From Myxococcales bacterium (GTDB lineage: Bacteria; Myxococcota_A; Polyangia; Polyangiales; JADJMO01), in contig JADJMO010000002.1 in the NCBI GenBank assembly GCA_016709545.1, positions 310,001 to 374,000 on the forward strand: a stretch of 64,000 bases of DNA, in the 5' to 3' direction. This document shows positions 1-9,402 of this stretch, piece after piece. Position numbers and translations under genes: made by a program. The notes beneath the pieces are model-generated. The model saw only the letters and a program-made list of their open reading frames with translations, did no database searches and was not told the origin of the DNA. How positions within the stretch are numbered: position 1 is the stretch's first letter; each line of letters starts with the position of its first letter.

Positions 1-979
<979 letters not shown>

Positions 980-981
980 GT

Positions 982-2843
982 TCAACCCTTCCGGAACCGA
1001 TCGAGGAAACCACCGCCCGGCTTCTGCGCCGCGGCGGCCTGCTGCGCGGCGGCGGGAGGCGGGGCAGCAGGGGCGGCGCCAGCGGCGACAGGGGCCCTGG
1101 CCACGCCGAGCAACGAGAGGAGCGTGTCGGGCGACTCGGCCACGGCGAGCGCCGCCTCGCGGTCCACCTTGCCCGCGCGGACCAGATCGGCGAGCGAGTC
1201 GTCGAGGCGAATGATGCCGAGCGCCTTGCCGCGCTGCTGCAGGCTCGGGATCTGGAACGTCTTCTCGTCGCGGATCAGGTTCCAGAGCGCCACCGTGCCG
1301 GTGAGCAGCTCGACCGCCGCGTGCATGCGCGAGCGATCGGCGGCGGGCACGAGCCGCTGACCGACCACCAGCTTGAGCGCGCCGGCGAGCGTGGTGCGCA
1401 CCTGCTGCTGATCGCCGGGGGGGAACATGTCGATGATGCGGTCGATGGTCTTGGCCGCGCTCGGCGTGTTCATGGTGCCGATCACGAGGTGGCCCGTCTC
1501 GCCGGCCGCGAGCGCCATCTGCATGGTCTCGAGGTCGCGCAGCTCGCCGACGACGATCACGTCCGGGTCCTCGCGGAGCGACCCCTTGAGGGCGGCGCGG
1601 AAGCTCTTGGTGTGCGTGCCCACTTCGCGCTGGCTCATCGTGGCGCGCTTGCGGCCGTGCACGTATTCGATCGGGTCCTCGACCGTGATCACGTGGTGGC
1701 TCGTGGTGGTGTTGATGATGTCGACGATGGCGGCGAGCGTGGTGGTCTTGCCGTGACCGGTCGGGCCGGTCACCACGATGAGGCCCTGGTGGTGGTGGGT
1801 CGCCTTCTCGATGTCGCGCGGCAGGCCGAGCGTCTCGAGCGAGGGCACCTCGGCGGGGATCAAGCGGAAGCACCCCTTGAGGCCGGTGCGCTGCTTGACG
1901 ATGTTGATGCGGGCGCGGCCGTGCTTCGGGTGGGCGAGCGCGAAGTCGCACGAGCCCTCCTGGTCGAAGCCCTGGCGGAGGCGCGCCGGAACGATGGCGA
2001 GCAGCATCCTCTCGACGGTGGCCTCGTCGAGCACCTCACCCTCGGGCGCGAGCTCGCCGGCCAGCCGGAACAGCGGCGGTCGACCGGCGACCACGTGCAG
2101 GTCGGTGGCCTGCGCCGCGCGCGCACCCTCGAGGAGCGCGTCGAGGTCGTAGCCGCGGAGCGGCACGCGGCCGTTGGTGACGTACCCGACCTTGGGGCCC
2201 TTGGTGAACAGCGAGGCGTCGGCGTCGCGGTCCAGCATGAGCGCGGCGGCGCGGTCGGCCGCCGGCGCCGCGGGGATGTGCGCGACGTGTCCCGGCCCGG
2301 CGTGCACCACGTGGCGCGTGGCTCGATGATCAGCTCGTCGGCCGGCGTGTTGTCCGGCACGGCGACGACCGGGACGATCGGCGCCCTCGGCACCGCCGGG
2401 ATCTTGGTCGACGACCGACGCCCCGGGCGCGCGCTCGCGCGCGTGGTGGAGGGCGTTGCGTGGGGGTGCGCCGCGTGCGGCGCGGGCGGGCGCTTCGAGC
2501 CACGCGCGACCGACGGCGGCGACTTCGACGGCCGCTTGGCCGACGCGCGTTCGACGACGACGAAGCGCGCCTGCACCGCGTCGTCCTTGCGGGCGAGCAC
2601 CCCTTGCACGGTGCCCACGCCCTCGACCGTGAACGACCACTGGGCGGGCGCGCCCACCGCCGCGGCCGCTTGCTCCGCGGCCCCGATCTTGTCGAGCGAG
2701 GCGAGGATGTCGGCGCTGGCCATCGCGGTCTGCGAGACCGCCTTCCACGCGCCGCCCACCTTCACCGCGGGGAACCGGCCCGTGGCCACTGCCACCTCGG
2801 CCACGTCTTCTCGCGAGAGGTACCGCAGCAGTTTGTCGAGCAT
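982..2843 (-). CDS. PilT-family ATPase with extra N-terminal domain (one frameshift)
   Basis: Second type IV pilus-type ATPase, about 620 residues after correcting one frameshift. Residues 1-100 form a degenerate copy of the PilT N-domain (REDVAEVAVATGRFPAVKVG). A low-complexity Ala/Pro/Arg linker follows, then a full PilT module starting near GYDLDALLEG, with Walker A GPTGHGKTT, Walker B DVIVVGELRD and the retraction motif NLIRDEKTFQIPS. His replaces the usual Ser in Walker A. The first and second parts lie in different frames, with the break near 2300-2330 where coding sense passes from EPR to HVVHAGPGHV. The ATG at 2843 is used; GTG at 2864 is possible. It lies directly upstream of the other PilT gene, so the pair may act as PilT and PilU equivalents. 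Confidence 0.8.
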
Positions 2844-2925
2844 CTCCGCACACGAGGAGACCACGCTCGAAGGGGGGACGTGGGAGATTTCTCTCTCCTT
2901 CCGTCCCCCCTCAAGCCCGGCGGGG

Positions 2926-4110
2926 TCAGTCGCGCTGGTACATCGTGATCACGCAGGCGCCGCCGAGGCCGAGGTTGTGCTGCAGCGCGACCTTGGCGCC
3001 CTCGACCTGGCGCTTGTCGCCCTGGCCACGGAGCTGCCACACGAGCTCCGTGCACTGCGCGAGCCCGGTCGCGCCGAGCGGGTGGCCCTTCGAAAGGAGG
3101 CCGCCGGAGGGGTTCGTGACGTATTTGCCGCCGTAGGTGTTCTGGCCCTCCCAGATGAACTTCTCGGCCTCGCCCTCCTTGCACAGCCCGAGCGCCTCGT
3201 AGGTGAGCAGCTCGTTGGCGGTGAAGCAGTCGTGGAGCTCGACGACCTGCACGTCCTCCGGACCGACGCCCGACTGCTCGTACACCTTCTTGGCGCACTC
3301 CACGGCCATGTCGTAGCCGACCATCTTGATCATCGAGTCGCCGAAGCTCGACGAGTAGTCGGTGGTCATGGCCTGGCCGATCATGCGGACCGGGTTGCTG
3401 ATCCCCTTGCTCCTGGCGAACTCGTCGGAGCACAGGATCGCGGCGGCAGCGCCGCAGGTGGGCGGACAGCACTGGAAGCGGGTGAGCGGGTCGAACACCT
3501 CTTCGCTCGCCATGATCTCCTCGACGGAGAGCTCGTTGGAGAAGAGGGCGAACGGGTTCTTGTTGGCGTGCTTGCGGGCCTTCTCGCTGATCTTGGCGAA
3601 GGTCTCGCGCTTGGTGCCGTAGCGGAACCGGTACTCGCGGCCCGCGCCGCCGAACATCTGCGCGGCCGGCGGCGCCTGGTTGAAGCCCTGCACGCGGCTC
3701 ATCACCTCGGCGTGGCGGTCGAGCGGGTTGGTGCGGTCGGTGAACTTGGAGCCGAGCGCGCCCTTCTCCATCTTCTCGAACCCGAGGGCGATGACGCACT
3801 CGGCGCCCGCCTCGATGGCCTGGCGCGCGAGGAACAACGCGGTGGACCCGGTGGAGCAGTTGTTGTTCACGTTGACCACGGGGATGCCGGTGAGGCCGAC
3901 CTCGTAGATGGCGCGCTGGCCACACGTGCTGTCCCCGTAGACGTAGCCGGCGAACGCCTGCTCGATCTCCTTGAACTCGACCTTCGCGTCGGCGATGGCG
4001 GCGCGCGCCGCGGCCGATGCCATGACGTTGTAGTCGTCGCTCGCGCCAGGCTTCTGGAACTTGACCATGCCGACGCCGATGACGTTGACCTTGCGACCCG
4101 AGCGGCCCAT
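2926..4110 (-). CDS. Thiolase / lipid-transfer (SCP-x type) acyltransferase
   Basis: A 394-residue thiolase-fold protein of the SCP-x/acetyl-CoA acetyltransferase branch, acting on acyl-CoA substrates in fatty acid or sterol metabolism. The nucleophile lies in [10 protein letters not shown] (Cys85). Histidines lie in [10 protein letters not shown] (about His293) and [10 protein letters not shown] (about His343), and the C-terminal cysteine is in LGLGGACV (Cys386). The ATG at 4110 begins [15 protein letters not shown], the normal start of the fold; upstream codons in frame lack family similarity. No partner acyl-CoA gene is adjacent. A perfect palindrome 20 bases upstream of the start suggests TetR-type repression. 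The exact substrate cannot be told from sequence. Confidence 0.9.
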   Translation of the reverse strand: MGRSGRKVNVIGVGMVKFQKPGASDDYNVMASAAARAAIADAKVEFKEIEQAFAGYVYGDSTCGQRAIYEVGLTGIPVVNVNNNCSTGSTALFLARQAIEAGAECVIALGFEKMEKGALGSKFTDRTNPLDRHAEVMSRVQGFNQAPPAAQMFGGAGREYRFRYGTKRETFAKISEKARKHANKNPFALFSNELSVEEIMASEEVFDPLTRFQCCPPTCGAAAAILCSDEFARSKGISNPVRMIGQAMTTDYSSSFGDSMIKMVGYDMAVECAKKVYEQSGVGPEDVQVVELHDCFTANELLTYEALGLCKEGEAEKFIWEGQNTYGGKYVTNPSGGLLSKGHPLGATGLAQCTELVWQLRGQGDKRQVEGAKVALQHNLGLGGACVITMYQRD

Positions 4111-4130
4111 GCGCGTGCTCCTTGCGAGAG

Positions 4131-4150
4131 GACTGAATGGCGATTCAGTC
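4131..4150. promoter_or_regulatory. Palindromic operator candidate upstream of thiolase gene
   Basis: Perfect 8-base inverted repeat, arms GACTGAAT and ATTCAGTC separated by GGCG. It sits 20 bases upstream of the thiolase ATG and 54 bases upstream of the divergent lipoprotein ATG. The TGAAT/ATTCA half-sites resemble operators of TetR-family fatty-acid regulators. This is a resemblance only; no regulator gene is adjacent. Confidence 0.5.
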
Positions 4151-4204
4151 GAGGAGCCTACCCCGCTGGACGGCGAAGCGCCACGGCCCTTTACTCCGGC
4201 TCCG

Positions 4205-4786
4205 ATGTGGGCAACCCGATTCCTGGTCTTCGGTGCATTCCTCCTTGGCCTGGGCTGCCAGCCGCGCGGGCTGCAGGCCAAGCGCGAGCTGCCCGGGAAG
4301 GTGAAGCCGGTCGTCGCGAAGCTGGCCGGGGTGCCCGAGTCGCAGGTCGAGGTCGAGCTCGGCCACGAGGTGCTCACCTACGTGTGGACGGCCAAGGCCG
4401 ACGCCAAGAACGGCCCGCCCTACCGCTGCTTCGTCGACGTGAAGGTGGCGTTCTGCAGCCGCGACGCCGGCATCCTCGGGCAGCTCGTCGCCCACCGCCG
4501 CCTCGGCGACAACCGCGGCAGCCTCACCGACGGCCAGTGGGTCGACCTGGTCAAGAGCGCGGTCGGCCTGCAGCAGGTGTTCGGCGACAAGCACTTCGAG
4601 ATGCCGCCGGGCACGAGCGACGCCCAGAAGGGCAAGCTCGAGATCCCCCGCGTCGACCGCCCCAACGACGAGGGCGCGGTCTACGTGGACATCTACGGCA
4701 CCGACGAGAAGGCCGCGCTCGTGCGGGTGCGCGCCGGCATCCACGGCGACACCGCGCAGGTCGCCGTGGAGCCGGTCAAGGGCTGA
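4205..4786 (+). CDS. Lipoprotein of unknown function
   Basis: A 193-residue predicted lipoprotein. The chosen ATG gives [18 protein letters not shown], a lipoprotein signal with lipobox LGLGC; longer in-frame starts would destroy it. The mature part is hydrophilic and mixed charge, with two further cysteines ([12 protein letters not shown]) that could pair. I do not recognise a domain. It is divergent from the thiolase gene, and its stop lies 14 bases before the convergent hppD stop. Confidence 0.75.
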   Translation: MWATRFLVFGAFLLGLGCQPRGLQAKRELPGKVKPVVAKLAGVPESQVEVELGHEVLTYVWTAKADAKNGPPYRCFVDVKVAFCSRDAGILGQLVAHRRLGDNRGSLTDGQWVDLVKSAVGLQQVFGDKHFEMPPGTSDAQKGKLEIPRVDRPNDEGAVYVDIYGTDEKAALVRVRAGIHGDTAQVAVEPVKG

Positions 4787-4800
4787 GTTGCTGGACCGGA

Positions 4801-5847
4801 TCACTCCTTCTCGAAGACGCCGCGCTTCTCCTGGTCGCGCTCGATGCTGCGGAACAGGGCGCCGAAGTTCCCCTCGCCGAACGAGCTGTGGTTCTTGCGC
4901 TGGATGATCTCGATGAAGATGGGCCCGACCAGGTTCTTGGTGAAGATCTGCAGCAGGTAGCCCTCGTGGTCGCCGTCGACGAGCACGTTGCGGCGGCGGA
5001 TCTCGGCGCGGTCCTCGCTCACCTGCGGCACGCGGTCGTAGATGGTGGCGTAGTACTCGTCGTCGATGTCCAGCATCTGGATCTCGGCCTGCCCCTCGAG
5101 CGCGCGCAGCGAGGCGAGGATGTCGTCGGTCAGGAACGCGAGGTGCTGGATGCCCGGGCCCTTGTACTCGTCGAGGTACTCGTTGATCTGGCTCTTCTTC
5201 TCGTCGGCCTCGTTGATCGGGATGCAGAAGCTCCCATCGGGCGAGCGCAGGGCGTACGAGGTGAGGCCGGTCTTGGCGCCGCGGATGTCGAAGTAGCGCA
5301 CCTCGGTGAAGCCGAAGACCTCCTTGTAGAACGAGGCCCACGTCAACATCGTGCCCTTGGCCACGTTGTTGGTCAGGTGGTCGACGACGGTGAAGCCCTT
5401 GCCCGCCACGAGCTCCGGCTTCTCGTGGGGCACGAAGCCCCGGCGCGACAGGTCGCGGTCGTCGATGAAGTAGATCAGCGAGTCACCGATGCCGAAGATG
5501 CAGGCGTCGTCGACCGAGTGGTCGCCCTCGGGGCGCACCCGGGCGCCGCGCGCGGCGGCGGCGGCGAGGGCCTTCTTCTTGTCGTGCACCCGCCACCCCA
5601 TCGCGCAGATGCTGGGGCCGTGTGCGGCCGAGAACGACGCGGCGAACGAGCGCTTCTCGCGGTTGAGCAGGAACGTGATGTCGCCCTGCTGGTAGACGTC
5701 GATGTCCTTGCTCGCGTGGCGCATCGTCTTCGAGAAGCCGAAGGCCTGGAGCAGGCGGTGGAGCGCGTCCGGATCCGGGGAGGTGACCTCCACGAAGTCG
5801 ATGCCACACAGACCCACGGGGTTCTTCTCGGTCTCGGTCGCGCTCAT
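4801..5847 (-). CDS. hppD: 4-hydroxyphenylpyruvate dioxygenase
   Basis: Fe(II) dioxygenase converting 4-hydroxyphenylpyruvate to homogentisate, the second step of tyrosine catabolism. The 348-residue length is normal for bacterial enzymes. Two VOC domains are visible. The iron ligands fall at His157 (VVDHLTNNV), His235 (GIQHLAFLTDD) and Glu313 (FIEIIQRKNH). The ATG at 5847 overlaps the stop of the upstream homogentisate dioxygenase (ATGA), so the two enzymes are translationally coupled and catalyse consecutive steps. Control probably comes from the promoter upstream of hmgA. Confidence 0.96.
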   Translation of the reverse strand: MSATETEKNPVGLCGIDFVEVTSPDPDALHRLLQAFGFSKTMRHASKDIDVYQQGDITFLLNREKRSFAASFSAAHGPSICAMGWRVHDKKKALAAAAARGARVRPEGDHSVDDACIFGIGDSLIYFIDDRDLSRRGFVPHEKPELVAGKGFTVVDHLTNNVAKGTMLTWASFYKEVFGFTEVRYFDIRGAKTGLTSYALRSPDGSFCIPINEADEKKSQINEYLDEYKGPGIQHLAFLTDDILASLRALEGQAEIQMLDIDDEYYATIYDRVPQVSEDRAEIRRRNVLVDGDHEGYLLQIFTKNLVGPIFIEIIQRKNHSSFGEGNFGALFRSIERDQEKRGVFEKE

Positions 5848-6947
5848 CGCCAGCTCCTCCAGTACTCGTCGTTCTCCACGGCGCGGGCGGCATCGCACGC
5901 CCGCAGGGGATTCTTGGTGTCGAGCATCACGGCGACCTCCTCGGTGCGCGTGACGCCGGCGGTGCGCTCCATCGCCTTCGGGTGTGGCCCGTGGTGGATG
6001 CCCTGCGGGTGGAAGGTGAGCATCCCGGGCGCGATGCCGGCGCGGCTGAAGAACTCGCCGCGGTGGTAGAACAGCACCTCGTCGAAATCGATGTTCGAGT
6101 GGTAGAACGGCACCTTCAGCGCGTGCGGGTCGCCGTTCTCGAGCGGGCGCGGCAAGAAGGTGCACACCACCGCGTTGTGCATCACGAACGTCGTGTGGGC
6201 GCTCGGCGGCAGGTGGTAGCGGTCCGAGAGCACGGGGCGGATGTCGCGCACGTGCAGCTGCTGGACCGAGAGCGTGCCCTTCCAGCCGACCACGTCGAGC
6301 GGGCAGAACGGGTAGTGCACGGTGGTGACCGCGCCCTCGCGCAGGATGCGGAGCTCGTATTCGCCCTCGGCGTTCGGGGCCTGCGTCGAGCCCTCCTCGG
6401 GCGAAGGCACCTTGATCACGGCCGGGTCGAACAGCGCGTGCTGGCCGAGCATGCCCTTGTCCGGGAAGTCGATCTCGCTGTTGGCCTCGACGAGGAGGAA
6501 CGACGAGCGCGACGTCGGCGCGAGGCGGTAGGCGGTGCCGCGCGGCACGAGCAGGTAGTGCCCGGGCTCGTACGAGAGCGGCCCGAAGTCGGTCTCGATG
6601 CGGCCCGCGCCCTCGTGCACGAACAGGAGCTCGTCCGAGTCCGCGTTGCGCAGCACGTAGGGCATCGGCGTCGAGAGGGTGGCGACCGAGAGCCGGACGT
6701 CGGCGTTCTCGAGGATCGGGCGGCGCGTCGTGAGCCAGTCCTCGGCGCCCTCGACCTTGCGCAGGTCGTAGGCGCGCGGCCGGAGCGGCCCCTCGATCTT
6801 GGTCCAGCCGACCGGCGGGTGCTGCCGGTAGAGGTGCGCGTAGCGCCCGAAGAAGCCGTTGCGCGCGTACTCCTCTTCGACCGTGCCTTCGGGCAGCCCG
6901 ACGTGCGCCTGCGTGGCGACGCGACCGCGGATCCAGGGGATGTCCAT
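5844..6947 (-). CDS. hmgA: Homogentisate 1,2-dioxygenase
   Basis: Ring-cleaving Fe(II) dioxygenase turning homogentisate into maleylacetoacetate. The 367-residue protein is at the short end for the family, as in several non-proteobacterial homologs. Cupin-type metal-site sequence is visible near the C-terminus (FHPQGIHHGPHPKAME, about residues 312-327), and HHLPPSAH-like sequence occurs as YHLPPSAHTTFVMHN. The ATG at 6947 begins MDIPWIRGRV; a longer in-frame start near 6989 would run through the operator repeats. Its stop overlaps the hppD start. No maleylacetoacetate isomerase or fumarylacetoacetase gene is adjacent. Confidence 0.93.
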   Translation of the reverse strand: MDIPWIRGRVATQAHVGLPEGTVEEEYARNGFFGRYAHLYRQHPPVGWTKIEGPLRPRAYDLRKVEGAEDWLTTRRPILENADVRLSVATLSTPMPYVLRNADSDELLFVHEGAGRIETDFGPLSYEPGHYLLVPRGTAYRLAPTSRSSFLLVEANSEIDFPDKGMLGQHALFDPAVIKVPSPEEGSTQAPNAEGEYELRILREGAVTTVHYPFCPLDVVGWKGTLSVQQLHVRDIRPVLSDRYHLPPSAHTTFVMHNAVVCTFLPRPLENGDPHALKVPFYHSNIDFDEVLFYHRGEFFSRAGIAPGMLTFHPQGIHHGPHPKAMERTAGVTRTEEVAVMLDTKNPLRACDAARAVENDEYWRSWR

Positions 6948-6985
6948 GGTGACGGAACGTAGTGGGAGCGGCCCCGGTGGATAGA

Positions 6986-7025
6986 ACAATGATTTGCATC
7001 ACATTGTGAAGTGCGTGAACAATGT
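6986..7025. promoter_or_regulatory. Phased inverted repeats, candidate LysR-type operator
   Basis: The hmgA-lysR intergenic region holds three related half-sites. ACAATG (6986) and CATTGT (7002) form a perfect 6-base inverted repeat with a 10-base spacer. ACATTGT (7001) and ACAATGT (7019) form a perfect 7-base inverted repeat with an 11-base spacer. Half-sites about one and two helical turns apart between a LysR gene and its divergent target operon are the classic layout for autoregulation and target control. Confidence 0.6.
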
Positions 7026-7098
7026 CGGAACCGGAGCGTAGGACCGGACAGGGACGGTCCGGGAGCGACAAAGAGAAATGGACGTCACGCTCGATTAG

Positions 7099-7942
7099 AT
7101 GCGCGTCCTCGACGCGCTCGCGCGGCACGGAACGCTGCAGAAGGCGGCGGCCTCGCTGCGCAAGGGGCACACGGCGATCCTCTACGCGCTCACCCGCCTG
7201 GAGGAGGAGACGGGGCTGTCGCTGCTGGATCGCCGCGGCTACCGCACGCGCCTCACGGGCGCGGGCGACCGCGTCCTCGAGCAGTGCCGCAAGCTGCTCG
7301 CCGAGGAGCGCGCCCTCGCGGTGGTGGTCGCCGAGCTGAAGAGCGGCTGGGAGCCCTCGCTGCACGTCGTGCTCGACGGCGTGCTGCCGATCGCGCCGAT
7401 CCTCTCGGTGGTGGCCGCGCTGCGCAAGGAGGGCGCGCCCACGCGGCTGCGCGTGTCGGTCGCCTTCCTCGGCGGGGTCGAGGAGGCCTTCGTGCGCGAG
7501 GACGCAGACCTGATGGTGGCGGTGCTCCCGCCCGAGGCGCACGGCCTCCGCACGGTGCGCCTGCCGCCGCTCCGCGCCCAGCTCGTCGCCCACCGCTCGC
7601 ACCCGCTCGCGCGCGCGAAGGGGCCGCTCCCGCTCGACGCGCTCGACCCCCACGTGCTCGTCACGGTGCGCGGCTCCGACCCCCGGCTCCGAGCTCTCGA
7701 CGGGGCCGCTCGACCAGCGCTCGACGGTGCAGCTCGCCGACTTCGCGGCGAAGAAGGCGGCCATCCTGCAGGGGATCGGCTTCGGGTGGTTGCCCGAGCA
7801 CCTGCTGTCGCCGGAGCTGGGCCAGAGGGAGCTGCGGGCGCTCCCCCTCGAGCGCGGCGCCGTGCACACGTTCCAGCCGCGCCTGCACCACAAGGAGCAC
7901 CTCGGCCGCGCAGCCACGCGGGTGGTCGAGGCCCTGCGCTGA
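7099..7942 (+). CDS. LysR-family transcriptional regulator (amber codon near start, one frameshift)
   Basis: Probable regulator of the divergent hmgA-hppD operon. An N-terminal winged helix (LDALARHGTLQKAAASLRKG, then LTRLEEETGLSLLDRRG) precedes a LysR effector domain. Two defects are visible. The likely native start is ATG at 7078 (MDVTLD), followed by TAG at 7096-7098 where family members usually carry Gln, then ATG at 7099. A C5 run at 7680-7684 also shifts the frame, and coding sense resumes as PGSELSTGPLDQRS and continues to VVEALR at 7942. Removing one C restores about 280 residues. Either the gene is decaying or these are sequencing errors; re-initiation at 7099 would keep most of the HTH. 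Confidence 0.75.
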
Positions 7943-8023
7943 TCGACCGATTTTCTTCCCGCACGAATGGTGAGCGCCCGTTTTACATTCGTGCGGCTCC
8001 GAAAAATGGCACTCTCCTTCGCG

Positions 8024-8386
8024 ATGACGACGCGAAAGCCCTCGTCCTCTCCGTTCGCCGCGCTGGCTGCGCTGCGTGACGCGTTGCCGGCCGGTCCCGA
8101 GCCGACCCCGCCCGCTGCGCCGGCAGACAAGGCCGCACCAGCCTCGACGCTCGGCGACAAGCTGGTCGTCTCCCGCTCCAAGAAGGGGCGCGGCGGCAAG
8201 ACCGTCACCACGATCGCGGGGGTGACCGAGTCGCTGCGCGAAGGGCTCGCCCACGATCTCCGGAAGGCGCTCGGGTGCGGCGCCACCGTCGAGGACGGGC
8301 TCGTCGTCGTGCAGGGCGATCAGACCACGCGCGTCCGCACGCTGCTCGAGGCCCGCGGCGTCCGCAAGGTCATCGTCGGCAGCTGA
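8024..8386 (+). CDS. SUI1/YciH-family translation initiation factor-like protein
   Basis: Small eIF1-fold protein of the SUI1/YciH family, about 120 residues from ATG 8024; in-frame starts at 8006 and 7967 are possible, and none has a strong ribosome binding site. A low-complexity Pro/Ala N-terminus precedes the family core (LVVSRSKKGRGGKTVTTI), followed by the C-terminal strand pattern RVRTLLEARGVRKVIVG. In bacteria such proteins are thought to influence start-site fidelity, but the role is poorly defined. It stands alone between the LysR gene and a convergent lipoprotein gene. Confidence 0.88.
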   Translation: MTTRKPSSSPFAALAALRDALPAGPEPTPPAAPADKAAPASTLGDKLVVSRSKKGRGGKTVTTIAGVTESLREGLAHDLRKALGCGATVEDGLVVVQGDQTTRVRTLLEARGVRKVIVGS

Positions 8387-8395
8387 GCAGCTCGC

Positions 8396-8959
8396 TCACT
8401 TCTTGTGCTTGGCGTGCATCGTCTCGCGGAGGATCTTCATCCCCTCGTGGCACGCGGCCACCTTGGCGACGTCACCGGCACTGCTGCCCGCGATCGTGCA
8501 GGAGACGACCAGCCCGGCCCCGTCCGGGAGCGTCTCGGTCCCGAAGAACACCACCCAGGGGAACGGCGCGAGCCCCTTGGTCTCGGGGTGCTTCGGGTCG
8601 TCCTGCTGCAGCTCGAAGCCGAGCGTCGAGAACTCGAGCCCGGCGAGCTTGCCCTCGAGCTTGGTCGACTGCTTGCCGGCGTACTTGCCGAGGCGCACGC
8701 TCTCGCGAGCGACGAACGCCTGGATCTCCTCGTCGTGCGTGCTCGGCTTCGCCCGCTCGACCACCTTGTAGTCGTGGCTCATGTCGCAGAACCAGCTGCC
8801 GCCGCCCTCCATCTCCACGAAGTTGCATTTCTCGAAGAAGCTGCGGCTCGACGAGCCCGGCGGGAACAGCGCGAGCCCGTCGGGGCCGTACGCGTGACGA
8901 GCGCAGGCGGCGAGACCGAAGGCGAAGACGACGAGGAACGCGGCAGAGAGGAAGCGCAT
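8396..8959 (-). CDS. Hypothetical lipoprotein
   Basis: 187-residue predicted lipoprotein with signal MRFLSAAFLVVFAFGLAAC and lipobox GLAAC at about residue 19. The mature protein has conserved-looking cysteines in EKCNF, WFCDM, VSCTI and AACHE, and ends in a lysine-rich tail (MHAKHKK). No known domain is recognised. Its stop is 10 bases from the stop of the convergent SUI1-like gene. Confidence 0.75.
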   Translation of the reverse strand: MRFLSAAFLVVFAFGLAACARHAYGPDGLALFPPGSSSRSFFEKCNFVEMEGGGSWFCDMSHDYKVVERAKPSTHDEEIQAFVARESVRLGKYAGKQSTKLEGKLAGLEFSTLGFELQQDDPKHPETKGLAPFPWVVFFGTETLPDGAGLVVSCTIAGSSAGDVAKVAACHEGMKILRETMHAKHKK

Positions 8960-8994
8960 CGACGACAGCGTAGTCGAGCGCGGGGCCTCTGGGA

Positions 8995-9219
8995 TCAGCC
9001 GCGCACGCTGAGCTTGTGGAGCACGTCGCGCTCGGTGTCGATCGCCGTCTTCGCCACGGCGACGTTCGCGGACAGGAGGCGGGCCGAGAGCGAGAGGCTC
9101 ACCAGGTCGGACACGACGTTCCCTTCCCCGGCTCCCGCGGCGACGAGGCTCTTGGCGGCGGCCTCCGCCGAGGCGCCGGCGCGCTCGATGCCCTGGGCTG
9201 CGATCGGGAGGACCCTCAT
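8995..9219 (-). CDS. Small protein resembling flagellar-rod C-terminal helix
   Basis: 74-residue protein starting MRVLPIAAQGIERAG. Its C-terminal half (SDLVSLSLSARLLSANVAVA, then KTAIDTERDVL) matches the spacing of the C-terminal helix of flagellar and pilus-like rod proteins (A-ANV---K). No flagellar genes are nearby, so the similarity may only reflect a coiled-coil oligomerisation helix. It lies 35 bases upstream of the lipoprotein gene on the same strand. Confidence 0.5.
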   Translation of the reverse strand: MRVLPIAAQGIERAGASAEAAAKSLVAAGAGEGNVVSDLVSLSLSARLLSANVAVAKTAIDTERDVLHKLSVRG

Positions 9220-9402
9220 GGACGGAGGGACGGACCACTTCCCGGGGACTTGAGCAAGTCGTTGCGCGATCGGCGCAGCGCCCCGCGCGTCGCCTCCGTG
9301 TGGCAGGGGGGGCGGCCGGCTCTCGTCGGCGTGACACGGCTCGTTTTCAGCGGGTTCGCGGACCGCTCGGCCGAGGAACGGAGGTTGCTCTCGGGCTTGC
9401 CC

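Noticed and set aside
1321..6069. A 1582-codon plus-strand open frame
   Set aside because: It runs antisense to the PilT-like, thiolase and hppD genes and is composed of Arg/Ala/Leu/Val shadow sequence without any domain.
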